Source: Eublepharis macularius (lineage: Eukaryota > Chordata > Lepidosauria > Squamata > Eublepharidae). Taken from it: DNA of 64,000 nt. Position 1 is the first letter of the stretch, and every line of letters starts with the position of its first letter. This document shows, piece by piece, positions 11,612 through 22,690 of this stretch. The DNA lies in contig NC_072801.1 in the NCBI RefSeq assembly GCF_028583425.1, positions 14,590,001 to 14,654,000 on the forward strand, written 5' to 3'. The notes below the pieces were generated by a model. That model did not search any database and had not been told where the DNA came from. It worked only from the letters and a program-made list of their open reading frames with translations. The translations under genes were made by a program, and so were the position numbers.

Positions 11612-11783
11612 GGAGTTTGCCGTGTTAGTCTGTAGTAGCAAAATCAAAAAGAGTTCAGCAGCCCCCCTAGACTATCCAATTCCACTGCAGCAAGCCTTGT
11701 GCTGCAGTGGAATTGGATAGTCTAGGGGTGCTGCTGAACTCTTTTTGATTTTGCTACTACAGACTAACACGGCTAACTCCTTT
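11612..11783. repeat. Fold-back repeat (about 83-bp inverted arms)
   Basis: The left arm (about 11612-11694) and right arm (about 11701-11783) are near-perfect reverse complements around a short centre in 'gcaagccttgtgc'. The arms contain the 'actacagactaacacggct' block found at the end of the R1 repeat family, so this is probably two R1 tails joined head to head. Confidence 0.8.
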
Positions 11784-11977
11784 GAACCTTTACACAAGCA
11801 AACTGATCCCCACACCAAAAGGAGCTGTCTGCATCTCCATATCAAAGGAGTTGTTTACATCCCTCCCCCCTCCCCTCCCCTCCTCTATATTTGACCAGTT
11901 TCCTTCTGCCCTCCATGCATCTGACGAAGAGAACGTGATTCTCGAAAGCTTATGCTACAATAAAAATGGTTAGTCTT

Positions 11978-13497
11978 GATTCGGTTTCGTTTTCTCAGCC
12001 ATGCCGGACGCTCCTCTCGGCTGGTCCGGGAGGAAACGACCGGGCACCCTGACCGGGCGGCTGATCCGCAAGGATTAGCCCCCAGGACTCCCAGGGAGGG
12101 AGCCAGGGTCCGGGACGCGGCGGGAAGAACTCCCCGAAATCAATGCGGGGGGGGAATTGCCCGTTTGTCCCTATGGAGGCCGGCAGATGTGCGCGGCGCC
12201 TCGAGTGCCGCCGGGCAACGAGAAACGGCAAGTAAAAGAAACAGGCGGAAGCCTGTAAACAAGCGAATCCCTTCTGTTTTACAAGCGTTTGTGAAGGAGA
12301 GGTTGATCTGAAGAAGACTCGCTCTTCCCCTTCGTTGAGTTCCAGAATTTTGTTGGCGCCCCCCCCCCCCAAATGGCAGCAAGGAAGCAAAGTCCCGCTC
12401 TCGGTAAGTCAATCTCGGCTACTTTGAAGGGGGAGTCGCTCGAAGAGTTGGTGCGCAGGGCGGTGGTGGAAGCCATAAAACCCTTTGTTGACAAGCTGAA
12501 CGAAACTGATCAAAGGGTGGGCTTAATTGAAAGCGAGGTGAAAACCATTAAGGCAGCAGCGGGGGGGGGGGCAGAAAAGTCTGCTCTGGAAAGTGCGTCA
12601 CTTGTGAAGGCTACAAAAAAGGAGCTGAAGTTGGTGGAGAACCAGCTGATCGGGCTACAGGTGGAACGAACGCAGACAATTTTGCGTCTCCAAAACGTGA
12701 AAGAGGAGGAAAATGAGGATCTGTGGGATTTGGTCTCGGAACTACTGGCGACACCCGCGAGGACGACTAAAGAAGAGGTTAAAAGCGCCATTTTGGAGGT
12801 CCGTCGGGCTTCTTCAAAATATGCAACAAAGCGACAGTTGCCTCGTGAGATCATTATTGACTTTTCATCTAAAAAGATTCGGGACACCATCCTATATAAC
12901 TCATACAATGCGGATTTGGACTTTATGGGTTTGAAAGTCAAGATCTTGAAGGACGTTCCATTTCTAGTCCGGAAACGGCGTTTTAAATATAAAAAGTTTG
13001 CAGCTCTTCTGAGGGACCATGGAATAAAGTACAAATGGTTATTCCCGGAAGGAATATGGTTCAGATATAAAGATCAGGCCTATAAGATATTATCAGAAGA
13101 TCAACTAAAGGATTTTGAGAATAAAAACCCAGAACTCTGCTGCACCGAGAACGAAGAAAAGGAGGAGCCGGAGGGGGGGGAGGAGGAGGAGGAGAGCACC
13201 GCAATAGCGGTTGCACAGAGAGAATTGCGTCCGGGACCTAGAAGGGGGAGGAAAGTTTAATCAGAATTTGAAATGTTTATTCTCTGTATGATTAACCACT
13301 CCATCATTATTCTATGGAGCTATTTTTGTATTATGACAGTATGAAGGGAAACATTGAAGTGTAGTGTTTAGTGTTTGTAGTTCATTCCCCCTCCCTTTTC
13401 TTTTTCCACCCCCATTTGTCCCTTCCCTCTCCCCTTTCCTTGTGATAGTCTGGTGTCGTGTTTTGTAGTTATGAAAATAAAAAAATTTATAAAAAAA
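11978..13497 (+). mobile_element. HAL1-like (ORF1-only L1) retroelement, copy A
   Basis: The 1.5-kb element is flanked by the direct repeat aaaaatggttagtctt (11962-11977 and 13498-13513). It has a CpG-rich 5' UTR of about 395 bases, an intact 295-codon ORF1 (12373-13260), a 237-base 3' UTR with a pyrimidine-rich stretch, an AATAAA-like signal and a poly(A) tail. Target duplications and tail show L1-type insertion. There is no ORF2, and the second copy in this window has the same structure, so this is not a one-off deletion. Mammalian HAL1 elements have the same layout. The insertion is sense to RAB40C and could offer a promoter or poly(A) signal to the intron. Confidence 0.85.
12373..13260 (+). 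CDS. L1 ORF1p-like RNA-binding protein (intact, 295 aa)
   Basis: The product has the layout of L1 ORF1 proteins, which bind element RNA as trimers. A heptad-rich, likely coiled-coil segment spans about residues 20-100. An RRM-like domain at about 101-172 begins 'ILRLQNVKEE'. A C-terminal domain at about 190-250 carries the family's 'RRFKYKKFAALLRDHGIKY' pattern. An acidic stretch (about 258-284) precedes a basic tail. The ATG at 12373 follows a C run and has G at +4; it is the first ATG in this frame and matches the start in copy B. An 11-G run at codons 63-67 keeps the frame open. No ORF2 follows; the stop is 237 bases from the poly(A). Codon usage and CpG content differ from the AT-rich intron around it. 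The family call is firm by pattern; that the protein is made is inference. Confidence 0.85.
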   Translation: MAARKQSPALGKSISATLKGESLEELVRRAVVEAIKPFVDKLNETDQRVGLIESEVKTIKAAAGGGAEKSALESASLVKATKKELKLVENQLIGLQVERTQTILRLQNVKEEENEDLWDLVSELLATPARTTKEEVKSAILEVRRASSKYATKRQLPREIIIDFSSKKIRDTILYNSYNADLDFMGLKVKILKDVPFLVRKRRFKYKKFAALLRDHGIKYKWLFPEGIWFRYKDQAYKILSEDQLKDFENKNPELCCTENEEKEEPEGGEEEEESTAIAVAQRELRPGPRRGRKV

Positions 13498-14735
13498 AAA
13501 AATGGTTAGTCTTAAAGGTGCTACTGGACTCTTTTTTACTTACGGGAAAGACTTCCCTAGGAGCATCAAGTGCAGGTTGAATCCCGAGTATCTTTTTGGC
13601 TTTTCTTTTGTGGTTTTAGGAAACACAAAGCAGCCATAGCTTAAAGGGCTTTGATAGCCATCATAGCTCAGTGCTTTCATAACCAAGTATTTGCGGAGAG
13701 TTAGATGATTTCCCCAGAATGCAGACTGTAGTCTCTTTCCACACACAGCTGGTATTTGCTTCTTACTGGTATGGTCCTAAGTTAGCTTCATGAATCCACC
13801 TGTACCCATACAAACACACATTTGCGTGCTCACAATGCTAACAAAATCAGGACATAATTTCTGGAAACTGGTTTATGCTCATCACTGTCTTTCTTCATTG
13901 CTTACATTGCGGTGGCTTTTTCTTCCTTCTTGGCAGTGAGCCACTGCTGTTTCACAAATATCGTTGAGAGTCCAGGAAGGAGAAAAATGCAATACTTGGC
14001 TTGCATCACATGGCTATGAAGCATATAGGGGGGGGACCATATATAATTCACAAAGGCCTGAAAAGCACTAGGGGAGAGTCCTAATGCTCGTGCCCTTCCT
14101 TCTCTGCCGCCTCTTCTGCCCTTGTCCCCTTAGTGCTTTATATCACAGGGGATCAAATGTCCACAGGGTGCAGTTGGTAAGTGGTTCTTACGCAGTTATC
14201 ATCTCCTCTCTGGAAGCACATCTTCCTGTGGAAGAACTCTGGATGCGCAGGTATGCACACGACCATGCGGGAGAGTCATCGAGTGCCGCTTTCCCACATG
14301 CAGCCCATGCCCAGTTAGAAAGAGCAGTGTCTCAAGTCGATGTTGTAACCCCAGTCTTTTAGCTTGAACTGTGTAGCTACTTGCTCTTTCTTCTCCAGCA
14401 ACTGAAATGAAACTATCTGTCCAGGTTGCTCCTTTTGGATTAGTGCCCTATTTTTGTGCATAAGGGAAGGGCTGAATCATTGTAAGTCTTCCTCCTCCTC
14501 CTTTCTGGACTGTTGACAGCCTGTCTAAGAGATCGTGCAGCCGTGTGACAAGAGGCTTGGCATCTGCAAGGAATCAGCACAGAGCCGGCTTCATAAGGAA
14601 TCTTTTCCCTCCTGTGCTGGCTTTAGAATGTTTGTCATGCCTCCTTGTGATCTGCCTTAGAGAGAAAAGTGGCTGCAGCTGACTAGAGATCCCTTTAGAT
14701 GGGAATGCTATGTAAATATGGCTGTTGTGGTCCAG

Positions 14736-14800
14736 AATTTGCTTAATTCCAGGCACTATGAAGTGCATAGGTATCGGTGCTTGATCACAGACCTAATCGT
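14736..14800 (+). repeat. 65-bp inverted duplicate, left copy
   Basis: Reverse-complement partner at 17690-17754 with 61 of 65 bases identical and no gaps. Similarity stops sharply at both ends. Confidence 0.85.
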
Positions 14801-17689
14801 GATGTTTTCCAGGTTTATTCTGTATTAAATGCAACCTCAAGGAAACATGAAGCAATATGGGCATGTTGCACGTTGTTATCCTCAGCCGTGTCACTGGGCA
14901 TGTGTGAGCATTCTAAAAAGATGGGGCTGTGGTGCCCTGGGGGAGTTTTTTCTTTGCATGCCAAAGGTTTAGTTCCCAACATCTCCACCCAAAAGGATCG
15001 GGTCATAGGTAAAGTGAAAAGCCTGTACCTGAGGCCCTGGTGATGCACTTCTAGCCAGAGTAGAGGGTGCTGACTTTGATAGACCAATGGTGTAATTTGG
15101 TGTGTTTGTGCATTTGGTACAGCAGGTTGCAATTATGAATGCTGACAGTTTGCTTTATTTTTCTCCTGTCGGGTTATTTTACATTCTGTAGAGCACCTTT
15201 GCTGCTTTTGTAGATGGTATTCTGTTCACGGTATGGCAAATGATAAGGCCTTTTCTTTCCTCTCCCCTCTAGTTTGAAGATGTGGGTTGGTAAATTAATA
15301 TTAAATCAGTGCTCAAAAGATGTGTCCCTGCAGCATGGTTAGATCTCTGTGTGTGAAACTAATGGCAATGTTGTTCACAGCTCTGTAGAGCGTAGTTAAG
15401 CGTGGCCAGAAGTTTGTAAATAGAGTCCTGCTGTTGTGTTTCTCCAATTGCTGTGGAATGAATCAACAGGCAGTGCTCCAGTGGAATTGCACACGCAGCT
15501 AAAAAGTGACATGAAGGCAATTGATTCATCTGTTCTTGCAGTCCCTTCAAGGAAAAGTTTAGCTCTAGCCTCTCTCAGATGACTTTGACATAATACCTAA
15601 AGAATCTGGGAGGAAGTACTTGGCTCCTGTGCTTCGGTTCTCTTGCCTCACTTTTTATACCACTATCCTGTTTCTTGTTTATTCTTGGGTGATTCTACTT
15701 TTTATTCCTCCCTCTAGCTGCTGAACTGCAGAGGGTGACAGTTGACTGGAACAATTTGCTGTTGGTTTTTATGTAATGATTTGATGTTATGATGCAATAA
15801 ACTGTTGGCTTTGGGCCTTTGGGAAGCTCATACTAAGCATGTTGGTTCTAGACTGTTTTTTTAAAGGGAAGTCGGCTTTGCAGTAAGTTATCCTTGAGAG
15901 TTAACTGCTGGGGGTGGGTGGGGGGAGTAATTTCTAAGGCTTACAGTGCCCCACTCTTGGGAGTACGGCAGTCTTTAACAATACAGTTAAATAATATTTA
16001 GCATGTCACTGAGTAGTATGAACAGAATCTGGTCGTGATGGCTAAACTGTTGTTAGAGTTGATGGTAGTAGTGCACCTCTGATTATCAAAGGAGCTTTGT
16101 TGCTTCCTAAAGTGAGACTGTTTTATACACTGTCAATTTTGTCTTTCCAGAATAGGTTGTGAAAAGAAAGGCTTACGGTGGGTTAAATGGCCTTTCGGTC
16201 AAAGTCATTGGTCTCTTCAGCCAAAATGAATTTGAGATTGGGCTGCTTGCCCTTGTATCTCAAGTCAAAAGGCAAAGATATGTTATGGTCCCGGTTTCAG
16301 TTTCTGGAGACTTAACTTCAGTTAAGTTCTGAAGGGAACTTAACTAAAGTTAGTTAATGTTGGCGATTGAACAGGCCCTTCTTAGGTGATCTTTTGGGCT
16401 AGCTAGTAATATCACTGTTGCTCAGATGCCATGTAAGACGCCTACTATGTAGACTTAAAAGTTCAGTGGAAGATTTCTTCTTTTGTTTTGTTCTTTACAG
16501 CAAACAAATCTAAATACTACCTGTACTGAGGCACTTTGAAAGATACAGTTGGAAGAAAGGTTTGGGGTTTTTTGCCAAAGGTTTGGAAGAATCATTTCAG
16601 CTATATTGCTTGGGTAATGTCCATAGACAGGCAAGCGAACAGTGTTGCAATATGTGTTGTTGTGAGGTTCTGTCAAGTAACTTTCAAAGACTTGGCTGCG
16701 TGAGTCCAGGAACTGCATGAATTAAAGCATTTTCTTTGATAAGCTACTAGTTCATTTCCTCTTACACTCCTTGCCAGGAATGGTGTTTCTCTACAAGCAC
16801 ATAACATATATAGGATTCTAAGCCCACCCCCTTTCAGGAAACAATTAGCTAAGTTTAATAAGTGAGCAGCAGGACATAGCAGAGATGATGTGTGAGAAAC
16901 TCCAAGGCCATGAGGCCTGGCCTCTCAGGTGAAAGAGAAACTGCAGGCTGGGAAAGAGATCACAGCAGGCTGTCACATTCCAGGCAGAGAGCCACACAGA
17001 ATCAAACAGGCCTTGCAGAGTATGACAGGAGACATCCTGACAATGATTTCTTTTGTTCACTATCCTAATAAAAATGTCACACAACTGTAGATGTAAAGGA
17101 ATCTCCCCCATCATTGGATGCCATTAATTATCGCATATGTGCTCATACAAAGCTGTGTTCCTGCAAGGTGGAAAGATCTTTCTCTTTCCATCTGTAGTGG
17201 TGTAGATGATAACTCTGTGAAAAGTTGGCCCTCTGGCTATGTTTGTTGCTGAGGTTTGATGTGGTAGTTGATTCTTTCCTGATTTGTGTATTCCTAAACA
17301 CTTCCTCTAGAAATTCTATTTTGGGGCCCCATCAGCGTGTTGGGTTTGGAAGTGTGCTCCGGTCTGAGCTGTTTGCTTCAGCCAGTGAGTGTCTTATTAA
17401 AGCAAGCAGACAGCATCACAACCTTTTAGGGACTACGAGAAAAGCCTGTCTTGCTTCCATAATTCTGTACCAACCTGCACAGTGCAGAACATTTTTTATG
17501 AGCTTGACTTCCTAAAACCTGTGCTATTACGTTTGTGGTAAAGCAGGTTCTTAGTTCTTAAAGCTATGAAAAGATGCCCAAAATATACACAGTTTCTGAC
17601 AGCAATTCATAATTCATAGCAGTGTTTCCCTTGCAGGGAATCCTAATCTACTCTGTGGGGAAGGAAAAATAGCACTTGGAAGCTGGACA

Positions 17690-17754
17690 ACGATTAGGTC
17701 TGCGATCAAGCGCTGATACCTATGTACTTCATAGTGCCTGGAATTAAGCAAATT
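17690..17754 (-). repeat. 65-bp inverted duplicate, right copy
   Basis: Minus-strand copy of 14736-14800, about 2.9 kb away. It may be a short fragment of an unrecognised repeat family. Confidence 0.85.
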
Positions 17755-18900
17755 AAAAGCTAAATAAAAGACTGCAGTGTGAGATCATCCACAAGCTGAA
17801 GCTGATAAAAAACGTAGCTGCTCATCTCCGGTCAGGAATTAAATAAAGCACATAAAGCCAGTAAATTTGTAAGGCCAATTCACAAGGTTAATTCTGCAAA
17901 TCTCTGTATGGTCTCGCATTGGTCTACGTCTTGCTGCTGTCTGTTTTTTATTCTGGCCTTGTCTCACTTAAGATCTGTGGATCTTTTCTTACTGGTTGGC
18001 TTCATTTTTTCAAAGTTGTATTTGGTGTATTTGTTTTCATTGATAGGCTTTGCGTTTTGTTAGCTGTTTGAGTGAATATTTGTATCTGAAAAAGTAAATG
18101 CATTAAAAGTAAATGCATTGTAGAAATCCAACTGTGTGATTTAAGGGTTTGTGTCTAAATCTCTCTTTTATGCCAGTTTGTAGCTGTCTACTGCTGGCTT
18201 CTTCATCCTTCTGTAATTCGGCTCCCCTGTGTCTTGAGGCTCCCCTGGCAATAAGGCTGAAAATTCTGCTTGTGGGAGACACCCTGTTCTCTCCCTCAGC
18301 GGCTGCGTTGTCTATGACAGTGTTGCAGCAGAGGGGTGTGGGTTTTTTTCCATCTTTGCTGTGAGATACACAGGGTGGGTTCTGTCCTAGTTAGACCCCA
18401 TGCTGCTCAATATTTAACTTGCAAAGCCAAGTGTGAGGAAATGATTGGGAGGAAGGGCAGCTAAGATCCATTTCATAGACTCTCACAAAGCCTGACAGAA
18501 CTGTGTTCGGAAGCCAGAAAGCCTCCTTATTCCATCTTTCTATTAAAGTGGTGAATCTATGTTCTCACCTGGCCAGCAGAGAATATTGCTTCCTGTTGTT
18601 CTCACTCAATCCTGTTTTGAGTTCCATAGGAAGCAAACATCCTATTACAGCCTTTTATGCTACAACCATCTATTTCTTTGCAGAATATGGTGATGATGTA
18701 GGAGAGTGTGTCTCAGAGGGATGTTGTTTCCCATGCTGCTCCAGAGTAGATGATGGGTATGGAAATATTTAATGTTTGAGTTGGTATCCCTGTTGTGCTA
18801 CTTTTAGGGAAGTGCAACTCAGGAGCAATGTTTAGTGCATCTCAAGTAGGACCCTTTTATGGAGTACACAGTTTTTAAAATGAGAACTTGTGGGGAATGG

Positions 18901-20425
18901 ATTCGGTTTCGTTTTCTCAGCCATGCCGGACGCTCCTCTCGGCTGGTCCGGGAGGAAACGACCGGGCACCCTGACCGGGCGGCTGATCCGCAAGGATTAG
19001 CCCCCAGGACTCCCAGGGAGGGAGCCAGGGTCCGGGACGCGGCGGGAAGAACTCCCCGAAATCAATGCGGGGGGGGGGAATTGCCCGTTTGTCCCTATGG
19101 AGGCCGGCAGACGTGCGCGGCGCCTCGAGTGCCGCCGGGCAACGAGAAACGGCAAGTAAAAGAAACAGGCGGAAGCCTGTAAACAAGCAAATCCCTTCTG
19201 TTCTACAAGCGTTTGTGAAGGAGAGGTTGATCTGAAGAAGACTCGCTCTTCCCCTTAGTCGAGTTCCAGAATTTTGTTGGCGCCCCCCCCCCCAAAATGG
19301 CAGCAAAGAAGCAAAGTCCCGCTCTCGGTAAGTCAATCTCGGCTACCTTGCAGAAGGGGGAGTCGCTCGAAGAGTTGGTGCGCAGGGCGGTGGTGGAAGC
19401 TATAAAACCCTTTGTTGACAAGCTGAACGAAACTGATCAAAGGGTGGGCTTAATTGAAAGCGAGGTGAAAACCATTAAGGCAGCAGCGGGGGGGGGCAGA
19501 GAAGTCTGCTCTGGAAAGTGCGTCACTTGTGAAGGCTACAAAAAAGGAGCTGAAGTTGGTGGAGAACCAGCTGATCGGGCTACAGGTGGAACGAACGCAG
19601 ACAATTTTGCGTCTCCAAAACGTGAAAGAGGAGGAAAAAGAGGATCTGTGGGAGGTGGTCTCGGAACTATTGGCAATACCCGCGAGGACGACTAAAGAAG
19701 AGGTTAAAAGCGCCATTTTGGAGGTCCGTCGGGCTTCTTCAAAATATGCAACAAAGCGACAGTTGCCTCGTGAGATCATTATTGACTTTTCATCTAAAAA
19801 GATTCGGGACACCATCCTATATAACTCATACAATGCGGATTTGGACTTTATGGGTTTGAAAGTCAAGATTTTGAAGGACGTTCCATTTCTAGTCCGGAAA
19901 CGGCGTTTTAAATATAAAAAGTTTGCAGCTCTTCTGAGGGACCATGGAATAAAGTACAAATGGTTATTCCCGGAAGGAATATGGTTCAGATATAAAGATC
20001 AGGCCTATAAGATATTATCAGAAGATCAACTAAAGGATTTTGAGAATAAAAACCCAGAACTCTGCTGCACCAAGAACGAAGAAAAGGAGGAGCCGGAGGG
20101 GGGGGAGGAGGAGGAGAGCACCGCAACAGCAGTTGCACAGAGAGAACTGCGTCCGGGACCTAGAAGGGGGAGGAAAGTTTAATCAGAATTTGAAATGTTT
20201 ATTCTCTGTATGATTAACCACTCCATCATTATCCTATGGAGCTATTTTTGTATTATGACAGTATGAAGGGAAACATTGAAGTGTAGTGTTTAGTGTTTGT
20301 AGTTCATTCCCCCCCTTTTTCTTTTTCCACCCCCCTTTGTCCCTTCCCTTTCCCCTTTCCTTGTGATAGTCTTGTGTAGTGTTTTGTAGTTATGAAAAAT
20401 AAAAAAATTTATAAAAAAAAAAAAA
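18901..20425 (+). mobile_element. HAL1-like (ORF1-only L1) retroelement, copy B
   Basis: Same structure as copy A: 5' UTR beginning attcggtttcg, ORF1 region, short 3' UTR and poly(A). It is flanked by a perfect 19-bp target duplication gagaacttgtggggaatgg (18882-18900 and 20426-20444). Counting by eye gives about two dozen substitutions against copy A over about 1.5 kb, roughly 98% identity, besides homopolymer length changes and two 3-base indels. Both copies are nearly full length at the 5' end, unusual for chance L1 survivors and consistent with a short element. It lies sense to RAB40C. Confidence 0.85.
19297..20182 (+). pseudogene. L1 ORF1-like gene, frameshifted at a G run
   Basis: This frame corresponds to the 295-codon ORF1 of copy A. 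The G run after codon 63 is two bases shorter here (9 instead of 11), which shifts the frame. The N-terminal part then runs into a stop at 19693-19695, while the downstream part (RRM-like and C-terminal domains) stays open to 20182. A 3-base insertion near codon 18 and a 3-base loss in the acidic tail are in frame. The single slip is either a recent mutation or a homopolymer sequencing error. Confidence 0.8.
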
Positions 20426-20444
20426 GAGAACTTGTGGGGAATGG

Positions 20445-22497
20445 TGGTTTCTCCCTCTGAGGTGGAGGACATCTGTGGGTGTTTCCCACAGATGTCCTCC
20501 TGACCTCAGAGGAGAAGGACCCTTCACGGTAAATGTCCAAGGGGCCGTTTTATAATCTAGCCCAGATCCATTGTTTGTCTATTGTAGTTTCTGCAGATGG
20601 TTTATCTTGATCTTATCTGCCACTAGTTTAGATGGTTCTGTTGTTTATTTTATTTAGTACTAGAAGGTGCTTTGGAGTAGACTCCAGGAAGATTATTCAT
20701 TTCAGTGAGGCTTGATAATAAATACATATAAATTTATATTCCTGAAGGTGCTTTCCAGTTGCAACATGGATACATTAATATTCTACATGTACTTTCTTTG
20801 GTTTGGGATTGCTGGTATTGTCCACCATAGATTTGGGACAACAGGAGAGGAACCGCTAGCTCCAAAAGACAAGAAGAGATTCTGGATGAACACTACCAAG
20901 CTGGAAGATAACAAAATGGGAAGGCACAACTTCTCCCCTTGGGTGTACCTAGTCCTAGGCTGCATCTCTGAAGTGAAGATTTTTACTTCCAAAAGGAATA
21001 TGCCTAAAGAGATATTTAATGTCTATGAAAATACTAGGCAGCTTTTATTGCATATTTTACTGTATATATTACAAAGCTTTTATCGCATTGTTCTCTGTGT
21101 TGGCCACACTGGGTTTGGGTTTTTTTGCCTTGGTAGCGATGATTATACTGTCTTTACTGAAGTGTTTTAATATTATGAAATGCACCTTTAGTCTCAGCCA
21201 GGAAGATGGACTATAAATGAAATGAGGGGAATAAGATAAAATATGTAATAGCTGGCCCCTGAAGTTTCCAAATCATTATTCTGTACAGGCACAAACTCTT
21301 CTGTATAAATGCATGCAAAAGCATGTACAACATGTATAACTGACGGCTTCCTTTCCTTTGGGTTTCCTTTCTCTTCACACAGAATCCTCTTTTACTTTGA
21401 AAACACAGTGATTAAAACATATGCACCTTACAGAGACACACAGCTGGCATCTGCAGCAAGGCAATTATGAATCTCTGAGGCCACATGGTAAAAGAAGCCA
21501 GCTTCTGTAGATGCCATGCTGTTGTTTTGGTCATAGCAGAAGCGTGCTGGGAAAGATCCAGCTCTGTCTTCAGAAATAGTAATCCCTGACCCATAGTCCC
21601 CTTCCTACAGACTGCAGCTATGCATAAAAAACGTCACTGCTCAGTTCCTCTGAATGTATAAACAAGGCTTCGATTGACTCAAAGTACACTAACATGTGCA
21701 AGGTTCAAAATGGGGCCACACCTTTGTGTGTGATGTATTCAGCATGCTTCATGCCAGTTGAAGACCTATCTGTATTTATTTGTTCACTTCATTATCATCC
21801 AACTTTCTCATTGAAACCTGAGATAAAGTACAGATGGGTATACATATGAAACGCACAATAAGGACCAGTATAATACATACAGTAAACAGTTCCATAGAAC
21901 TGGGTTACATCTTACAACTTGGCAATAAAATGGGATTTCTTCATCAGATAAGATGGCAAACAGTACACTATACTGTTTATAATGGAGTAAGAGGGAGGAG
22001 TGTTCCAGATCATGTGATCTTCCAGCATCCATATGACTGAGGAAGTTGATTTCCTCAGACCTCCAGAGGTGCAGACGACCCACCGCTTTGGCGGTCATGA
22101 TTCTCCAGGAATACATTAGACCGTCGCTGCGCTATCTGTGTTACTTCTCTGACTCCTGGACACAGTTCAAGGTGCTAGCAGTAACCCATGAACCGGCTGG
22201 CTCCCATTTCCTTCAGAGGCCCCAGTAGGAAATAAAGTCTTCAATCTGCGGAGAGAAGTCCTCAGATTAGTCCATCTGCTTGCAAGGTATGGATAGCAAG
22301 AACAGACAGAGACGATGGAGGTCTGAGGTCCTTTCCAAAACCACCTTATCTGAGCTGGTATTTGATGATCCAGCTTCAGCTTTTAATTGTCCAGAGCTTT
22401 AATACGGCACCTTTCCAGCCATTTCTAGACTCTGTTGCTTGCCAAAGATCACCGGCTCACTTGCTTTGTCCATGGTGCAAAATATACATAGAACCTT
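20445..22497 (+). other. RAB40C: RAB40C intron 2 stretch, hairpin at 20467-20505
   Basis: Right after copy B's target duplication lies a hairpin with 15-base arms (gaggacatctgtggg and its complement). An open frame of 152 codons at 20712-21170 is AT-rich, resembles no family I know and is probably chance. Nothing else is recognised to about 22.5 kb. Confidence 0.4.
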
Positions 22498-22690
22498 TGT
22501 TTGTTTATGTCATTTATAGTCTGCCTTTCTCACTGAGACTCAGGGTGGATTGCACAGTATGAGATTAGTTCAATCAGTATCAAGTACATTTCAGTACAGT
22601 ATCAAGGACGTTTCCATAAACAATGCCACAGGGTAAATGGATACAAGTTTAAAAGACATCGTATTAGCAAGAATCCAATACAGAGTAGAA
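22498..22690 (+). repeat. Interspersed repeat, 'agtctgcctttctcactgag' type
   Basis: The 'tttatagtctgcctttctcactgagactcagggtggatt' type of start is a recurrent squamate repeat end as I recall. Related fragments appear at 27868-27905, 28268-28345 and, reversed, 28650-28710. I cannot assign the class with certainty (LINE 3' end or derived SINE). Confidence 0.45.

Larger units (their letters stand above)
11890..13540 (+). repeat. R1 tail repeat, split by the HAL1-like insertion
   Basis: Left part 11890-11977 ('...ctgacgaagagaacg...cgaaagcttatgc...ggttagtctt') and right part about 13503-13540 ('aaaggtgctactggactctt') join into one R1 tail. R1 is a recurrent interspersed repeat with the string 'cgaaagcttatgc...gttagtctnnaaggtgcnactggactc'. 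I cannot assign its class. The ORF1-only element inserted at 11977/11978. Confidence 0.7.
13541..18900 (+). other. RAB40C: RAB40C intron 2, middle part
   Basis: About 5.4 kb without a recognised exon. The one structured feature is a 65-bp segment present twice in opposite orientation (14736-14800 and 17690-17754). A short repeated 'aaagtaaatgcatt' lies near 18092-18120. Open frames here are short and not conserved-looking. Confidence 0.45.

Noticed and set aside
12510-13034. 174-codon minus frame within HAL1-like ORF1 (and its twin at 19450-19959)
   Set aside because: Both mirror ORF1 in the opposite strand. Ser/Phe-rich composition is the usual antisense pattern.
20712-21170. 152-codon plus open frame in the RAB40C intron
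   Set aside because: AT-rich, no family resemblance, no splice or start context. Probably chance.
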